Assembly: GCA_905221605.1 (NCBI GenBank)
Contig: CAJNDS010002601.1
Coordinates: 564,044 to 628,043, forward strand
Direction: 5' to 3'
Origin: Symbiodinium natans
Taxonomy: Eukaryota; Sar; Dinophyceae; Suessiales; Symbiodiniaceae
Length of the DNA: 64,000 nucleotides
Part shown: positions 62,401-64,000 of the stretch, piece by piece
Position numbering within the stretch: the first letter of the stretch is position 1
How the letters are laid out: the number at the start of each line of letters is the position of its first letter
The notes under the pieces: model-generated
Told to the model about the DNA's origin: nothing
What the model saw: only the letters and a program-made list of their open reading frames with translations
The model's database searches: none
Position numbers and translations under genes: made by a program

Positions 62401-62595
62401 AACCCTAAACCCTAAACCCTAAACCCTAAACCCTAAACCCTAAACCCTAAACCCTAAACCCTAAACCCTAAACCCTAAACCCTTTTTGAATGCGTCCTTG
62501 TGTTCGCGCCTCCTTGTCACTGGGCCGAGGCCCATCGCAGCCCCCACGTCCCAAGTGGACGTCGGGCGCTCCGGCGTTGCCAAAGACAATTCCAT
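56469..62595 (-). CDS. Multi-pass membrane protein, up to 14 exons, unknown family
   Basis: Exons (minus): 62595-62510 (ATG; tentative), 61781-61717 (tentative), 60909-60803, 60221-60165, 59747-59669, 59231-59137, 58939-58869, 58438-58366, 58027-57938, 57755-57687, 57362-57295, 57085-57034, 56940-56867, 56727-56469. From 60909 on, every junction keeps the frame. Hydrophobic segments: PLILLAPV, LMSLYYSMMAGLTYLEAVCA, TTAAACLLVAVLVFALL, HIPFGIPPHLATILLM, ALALLLALA, MTYIFMLIMVLLPA, FAQFVLVWSIGAPLAMAYLW and VISFVIGVLC. A soluble-looking stretch (ARFNEQIFAWPLATRDNDVY) lies near the C-terminal end. GA or GC donors lie in direct repeats (GCTC, GAG, GAGC, GCTAC), with GT elsewhere. The 58869/58438 junction and the extreme 5' and 3' ends are uncertain. 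Function not recognised. Confidence 0.65.
56728..56866. mobile_element. Introner-like element, family 1, as an intron of the membrane gene
   Basis: CTTAGTAGCCCAGTAACC on the left and CCACTGGGCTACCAAG on the right are the terminal inverted repeats. Direct repeat GTAGCC flanks it (56722-56727 and 56862-56867 region). Removing one copy plus the element restores the frame LWLQVLSL. A GGGTTTAGGGTTGAGGG insertion sits inside. Confidence 0.85.
57160..57294. mobile_element. Inverted-repeat element in the membrane-gene intron
   Basis: GGGTATAACATAATC and complementary AAATGTTATGTAC edges with ACCTAAAACACTC...GGGTTCCTAG inside; it spans most of the intron 57086-57294. Confidence 0.5.
58142..58232. mobile_element. 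Inverted-repeat element, family 6 (copy 2)
   Basis: GTTCCTTATACTATCAGTCC at the left and GGACTCTTAGAATACGGCGG at the right, as at 41046-41148. It lies in the intron 58028-58365 of the membrane gene. Confidence 0.65.
60066..60157. mobile_element. Inverted-repeat element, family 3, in an intron
   Basis: TTGTGCCCTTTTTGGTTTAA...CTTTTAAGGGAACC...GGGGCCTACTCTGAGTCCC. It lies in the intron 59748-60164, next to the exon edge at 60165. Confidence 0.65.
60390..60735. other. No gene seen
   Basis: Unique sequence within the intron 60222-60802 of the membrane gene. A short palindrome (TGAAGGCCTGCTGTAAAATC...GGTCTTCAGCCCTGCTGTAA, 60558-60597) is present. No coherent open frame. Confidence 0.4.
62025..62135 (-). 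CDS. Possible exon, strand uncertain
   Basis: Minus reads IARPWVLKSWGSRSWVSGEE then TPSLKSGGKAFGRRLL; plus reads NNLRPKALPPDFKDGVSSPE then TQDREPQLLRTHGLAI-stop. It lies between the first two proposed exons of the membrane gene. Confidence 0.35.
62320..62482. repeat. CCCTAAA array
   Basis: About 21 units with three CCCCAAA units at the start and one CCCCAA junction. Confidence 0.95.
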
Positions 62596-62699
62596 GGCTT
62601 CACTTAGGGTTTAAGGTTTAAGGTTTAAGGTTTAGGGTTTAGGGTTTAGGGTTTAGGGTTTAGGGTTTAGGGTTTAGGGTTTAGGGGTCGGGACAAAGG

Positions 62700-63120
62700 A
62701 TCGCAGGGAGGGGTGTGCATTAGGGTTTAGGGTTTGGGGTTTAGGGATTTCTTAAGGTTGGTTAGGCTCTAAGGCATAAGGGGATTTCTCTAATTTCAAG
62801 TGCTCCTTTTGATCTTTTATTTTCTTTGGGGGGTTCCTTACAAAGGGATGATGGTATACGTGGGGTACCTGCGTAAGGGTTTGGGCAGTTTCGTTTCCAG
62901 AGGGTCTCCATGGGTTTGGGGTTTGGTCTTTGGGGTGTGGGGTTTTTGGGATTCGGGTTTGGGGTTAAGGGTTTAGGTTTTTGGGATTAGGGATTAGGGT
63001 TTAGGGTTTAGGGTTTAAGGTTTAAGGTTTAGGGATTCGGGTTTGGGGTTAAGGAGCTTGAGTAAGGGGCGGGGATCAGAGTTGGCTTTTGGGCTTGAGC
63101 TCGGGGGGGTGTTGGTCTGT
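62700..63120. other. No gene seen
   Basis: Decayed telomere-like repeats and T-rich unique sequence (62760-62880). No protein-like frame. Confidence 0.6.
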
Positions 63121-63620
63121 CGGGCTTAGGGAGGTTTAGGGTTTAGGGTTTAGGGTTTAGGGTTTAGGGTTTAGGGTTTAGGGTTTAGGGTTTAGGGTTC
63201 AGGGTGCTCAGGGGGGTGTAGCTGCGTAGGGAGTTCCGTGGCTTGGGAGTCGGATCCCCCCCCCCCCCCCCCCCTCACGACAAAAACTAAGCACACATTG
63301 CCGATGGCGGCTCCTGTCAGCCAGTCAGGCAAGCATGCAGGTATTTTGGGAATCTCAATCTTAAACTCTTCATGACCACCCTAAACAGGAAGCCTTGCAC
63401 CCTAAACCCTAAACCCTAAACCCTAAACCCTAAACCCTAAACCCTAAACCCTAAACCCTAGCTACCCCTGCCCCCTCGCCTTCCCTCGAACCCTCAAAGC
63501 GGGATTTGGGGTGGAAGACCCTAAACCCTAAACCCTAAACCCTAAACCCTAAACCCTAAACCCTAAACCCTAAACCCTAAACCCTAAACCCTAAACCCTG
63601 GGCTCGGTTGAGGGGTTCAG

Positions 63621-63722
63621 CGTTCCTGGGTTCTTGTTGGGGTTATATTAACAGCTATCATGTTTAAGCCTTATTGGGTTTTTATCATGACAAAAATGTA
63701 AACGACAACAAGGACCCAGGTT
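63621..63722. mobile_element. Inverted-repeat element with CCTGGGTTCTTGTTG ends
   Basis: TTCCTGGGTTCTTGTTGGGG at the left and GACAACAAGGACCCAGGTTC at the right are inverted repeats around an AT-rich core. MITE-like, about 100 bp. Confidence 0.75.
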
Positions 63723-63865
63723 CAGGGTCCAAGGTTTAGGTTGCACTCTTCAGTTTTTTTGTTATGGTTGGAGCTCTTGTTGAGAGCGTCGAGGTTTGGG
63801 CTTTCAAGTTAGGGGCTTCGGGTCTTTTAGGGCTTCCATCTTTGAAATTGCAGCCGCCCGCAACT

Positions 63866-64000
63866 CATGAAGCAAAAGAAATACATCTCACAAGCCTTCT
63901 TTGTGTAACACCCAATCCCCGCACAACAAGCCTATGTGAGCCCGGAAGCATGGCCCATGACCTCGAGCCCCGCGCAAGGCTCTCCTTTGAAAAGCGCTTT
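63866..64000 (-). CDS. C-terminal exon running off the window edge
   Basis: From the right edge the minus frame reads KRFSKESLARGSRSWAMLPG then SHRLVVRGLGVTQRRLVRCI SFAS-stop (TGA about 63868). A second frame (FKGEPCAGLEVMGHASGL) is open to a TAG. Partial; no family. Confidence 0.4.

Larger units (their letters stand above)
1..64000. repeat. Dispersed telomere-like TTTAGGG/CCCTAAA repeats throughout
   Basis: Seen directly: the heptamer TTTAGGG or its complement occurs in nearly every few hundred bases outside 47-55 kb, as perfect runs (2 to more than 20 units) or decayed variants (TTTGGGG, TTCAGGG, TTTCGGG, TTTGCAGGG). Both orientations alternate within single introns. The runs are interstitial: unique exon islands lie between them. 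TTTAGGG is the telomere unit of plants and many alveolates, but this is not a chromosome end. Short ORFs containing LNPKP, FRV or GLGFRV motifs are translations of these repeats and are not genes. Confidence 0.95.

Overview
This is nuclear DNA from a eukaryote, most probably a dinoflagellate. Three observations point that way. (i) Coding sequence is cut into tiny exons, mostly 30-250 bp, that join only if introns start with GC or GA as often as GT and end in AG followed by G; this splice usage is known from Symbiodiniaceae and other dinoflagellates. (ii) Almost every resolved gene lies on the minus strand, as in unidirectional dinoflagellate gene arrays. (iii) The plant/alveolate telomere unit TTTAGGG (CCCTAAA) and its variants fill the introns and spacers. 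A chromerid or another alga with introner elements is not excluded. I could not run a search, so species and orthologues are unassigned.

Layout. 0-7.3 kb: telomere-like repeats with short exon-like islands on both strands. 7.6-11.6 kb: a complete ten-exon minus-strand gene for a 403-residue ubiquitin-like/ankyrin protein. 12-46 kb: a chain of mostly minus-strand multi-exon genes. The best resolved are an unknown helical protein (16.8-17.9 kb), a helical-repeat-like protein (18.3-19.8 kb), a Cys-rich protein (21.9-22.4 kb), a short gene ending at 39.02 kb and a PX-domain protein (43.5-45.2 kb). 47.2-55.2 kb: about 8 kb of satellites (AT palindromic 9-mers, 31-bp GC units, a hairpin satellite, a 56-bp array, then ~0.9-kb pyrimidine-rich duplications). 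55.5-62.6 kb: a long minus-strand gene for an unrecognised multi-pass membrane protein. 62.6-64 kb: telomere-like repeats, one inverted-repeat element and one more exon.

Main observation. I joined exons by hand and asked which junctions keep the frame and the known protein folds. Many introns are bounded by a short direct repeat starting with G: the first copy supplies the GN donor, and the second copy follows the acceptor AG. Several introns are recognisable inverted-repeat elements of several families, with ends such as CTTGGTAGCCCAGT / ACTGGGCTACTAAG, so the element end supplies the acceptor and the target duplication supplies the donor. This is how introner (transposon-derived intron) gain would look, and it would explain the GC/GA donors. 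Telomere-like arrays have expanded inside many of the same introns.

Limits. All exon boundaries are manual. Isolated exon islands are called from open frame, amino-acid composition and nearby AG/GN signals, and both strands are sometimes open. No tRNA, rRNA, CRISPR, bacterial operon or viral gene was recognised.
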